From assembly GCF_039888675.1 (NCBI RefSeq), contig NZ_JBDQQR010000003.1:1-64000 (forward strand): a DNA stretch of 64,000 nucleotides, in the 5' to 3' direction. Positions 63,843 through 64,000 of the stretch are shown one piece after another. Within the stretch, counting starts at the first letter, position 1, and every line of letters begins with the position of its first letter. A model generated the notes under the pieces. It worked only from the letters and a program-made list of their open reading frames with translations. It had not been told where the DNA came from and did not search any database. The DNA is from Mesorhizobium sp. CAU 1732. Its GTDB lineage: Bacteria > Pseudomonadota > Alphaproteobacteria > Rhizobiales > Rhizobiaceae. Made by a program: the position numbers and the translations under genes.

Positions 63843-64000
63843 CCACGCAGTTCGCGAGCGAGCGCGTCCGTGCAACCATTTTCGCGATCCTGTCGGAGCG
63901 CGGCGTGACGTCGATCAGCGAGACCGAACCGCTGTTCTCGACGGGAAGGCTGGACTCGCTTGCCGCAGCCGAGGTTCTGGCGCAACTCGAAGGCGACTAT
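63839..64000 (+). CDS. Acyl/peptidyl carrier protein, N-terminal part (cut by window edge)
   Basis: The 54 residues visible begin VRATIFAILSERGVTSISET and contain the pantetheine-attachment motif DSL in STGRLDSLAAAEVL. This is an ACP/PCP of the DltC type, to be loaded on the serine with a 4'-phosphopantetheine arm. The ATG overlaps the stop of the adenylation gene, so the two are coupled. The gene is truncated by the right edge of the window, and the rest of the operon is not visible. Confidence 0.82.
   Translation, partial: MTTQFASERVRATIFAILSERGVTSISETEPLFSTGRLDSLAAAEVLAQLEGDY

Overview
The window looks like the chromosome of an alphaproteobacterium of the Hyphomicrobiales (Rhizobiales), close to the Mesorhizobium/Phyllobacteriaceae group. 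The evidence is GC-rich DNA with long antisense open frames, a greA ... lrp ... trxB-lsrB/vtlR gene order known from rhizobia, an sqdBDC sulfolipid operon, a ugpBAEC importer and several families of short palindromic intergenic repeats. No rRNA, tRNA or CRISPR array was seen. All calls were made by reading the sequence; no search was run.

0-8 kb: the 5' end of pntA, a sugar-acid dehydratase (IlvD/Edd family) behind two palindromic operators, then a tightly overlapping but incomplete type II secretion operon (gspL-M-N/C-F-G-H-I-J). 8-16.1 kb: an accessory catabolic island bounded by transposase scraps (IS66 C-terminus at 7.95 kb, IS3 OrfA at 16.0 kb). It holds a LysR regulator, a Tat-exported flavoprotein, a tctCBA tripartite tricarboxylate transporter and an iron alcohol dehydrogenase, with a broken SDR gene and a duplicated LysR start as recombination scars. 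16.4-20.6 kb: a conserved-looking unknown, a Wzy-like membrane protein, a lytic transglycosylase lipoprotein, Ogt and a 70-residue protein.

20.7-33.4 kb: ugpBAEC glycerol-3-phosphate-type importer, GST, a pair of overlapping EAL genes, aspartate aminotransferase, a secreted alpha/beta hydrolase, a GGDEF-EAL protein and a potassium channel with a zinc ribbon. Three c-di-GMP-type proteins within 7 kb suggest a signalling neighbourhood. 33.4-42.5 kb: an EF-G paralogue lacking the catalytic histidine, a candidate small RNA with a CCUCCUCCC loop, LsrB/VtlR-type LysR, trxB, two methyltransferases, lrp, a pyruvyl transferase, a DXD glycosyltransferase and greA. This matches the place where Sinorhizobium carries its LPS-core genes, filled here with different genes.

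42.5-55.4 kb: small membrane and DUF proteins, tandem extensin-like proteins, a CorC/HlyC-type transporter, an FMN reductase divergent from an HxlR regulator across a palindrome, a thioesterase, a GMC oxidoreductase/enolase-superfamily pair and the sqdBDC operon. 55.5-64 kb: an unusually long UvrB, several small unknowns, a flavodoxin-like protein, a cold-shock protein, a DUF2189 membrane protein, and at the right edge a DltA-like adenylation enzyme overlapping a carrier-protein gene, the start of a carrier-protein biosynthetic operon cut by the window end.
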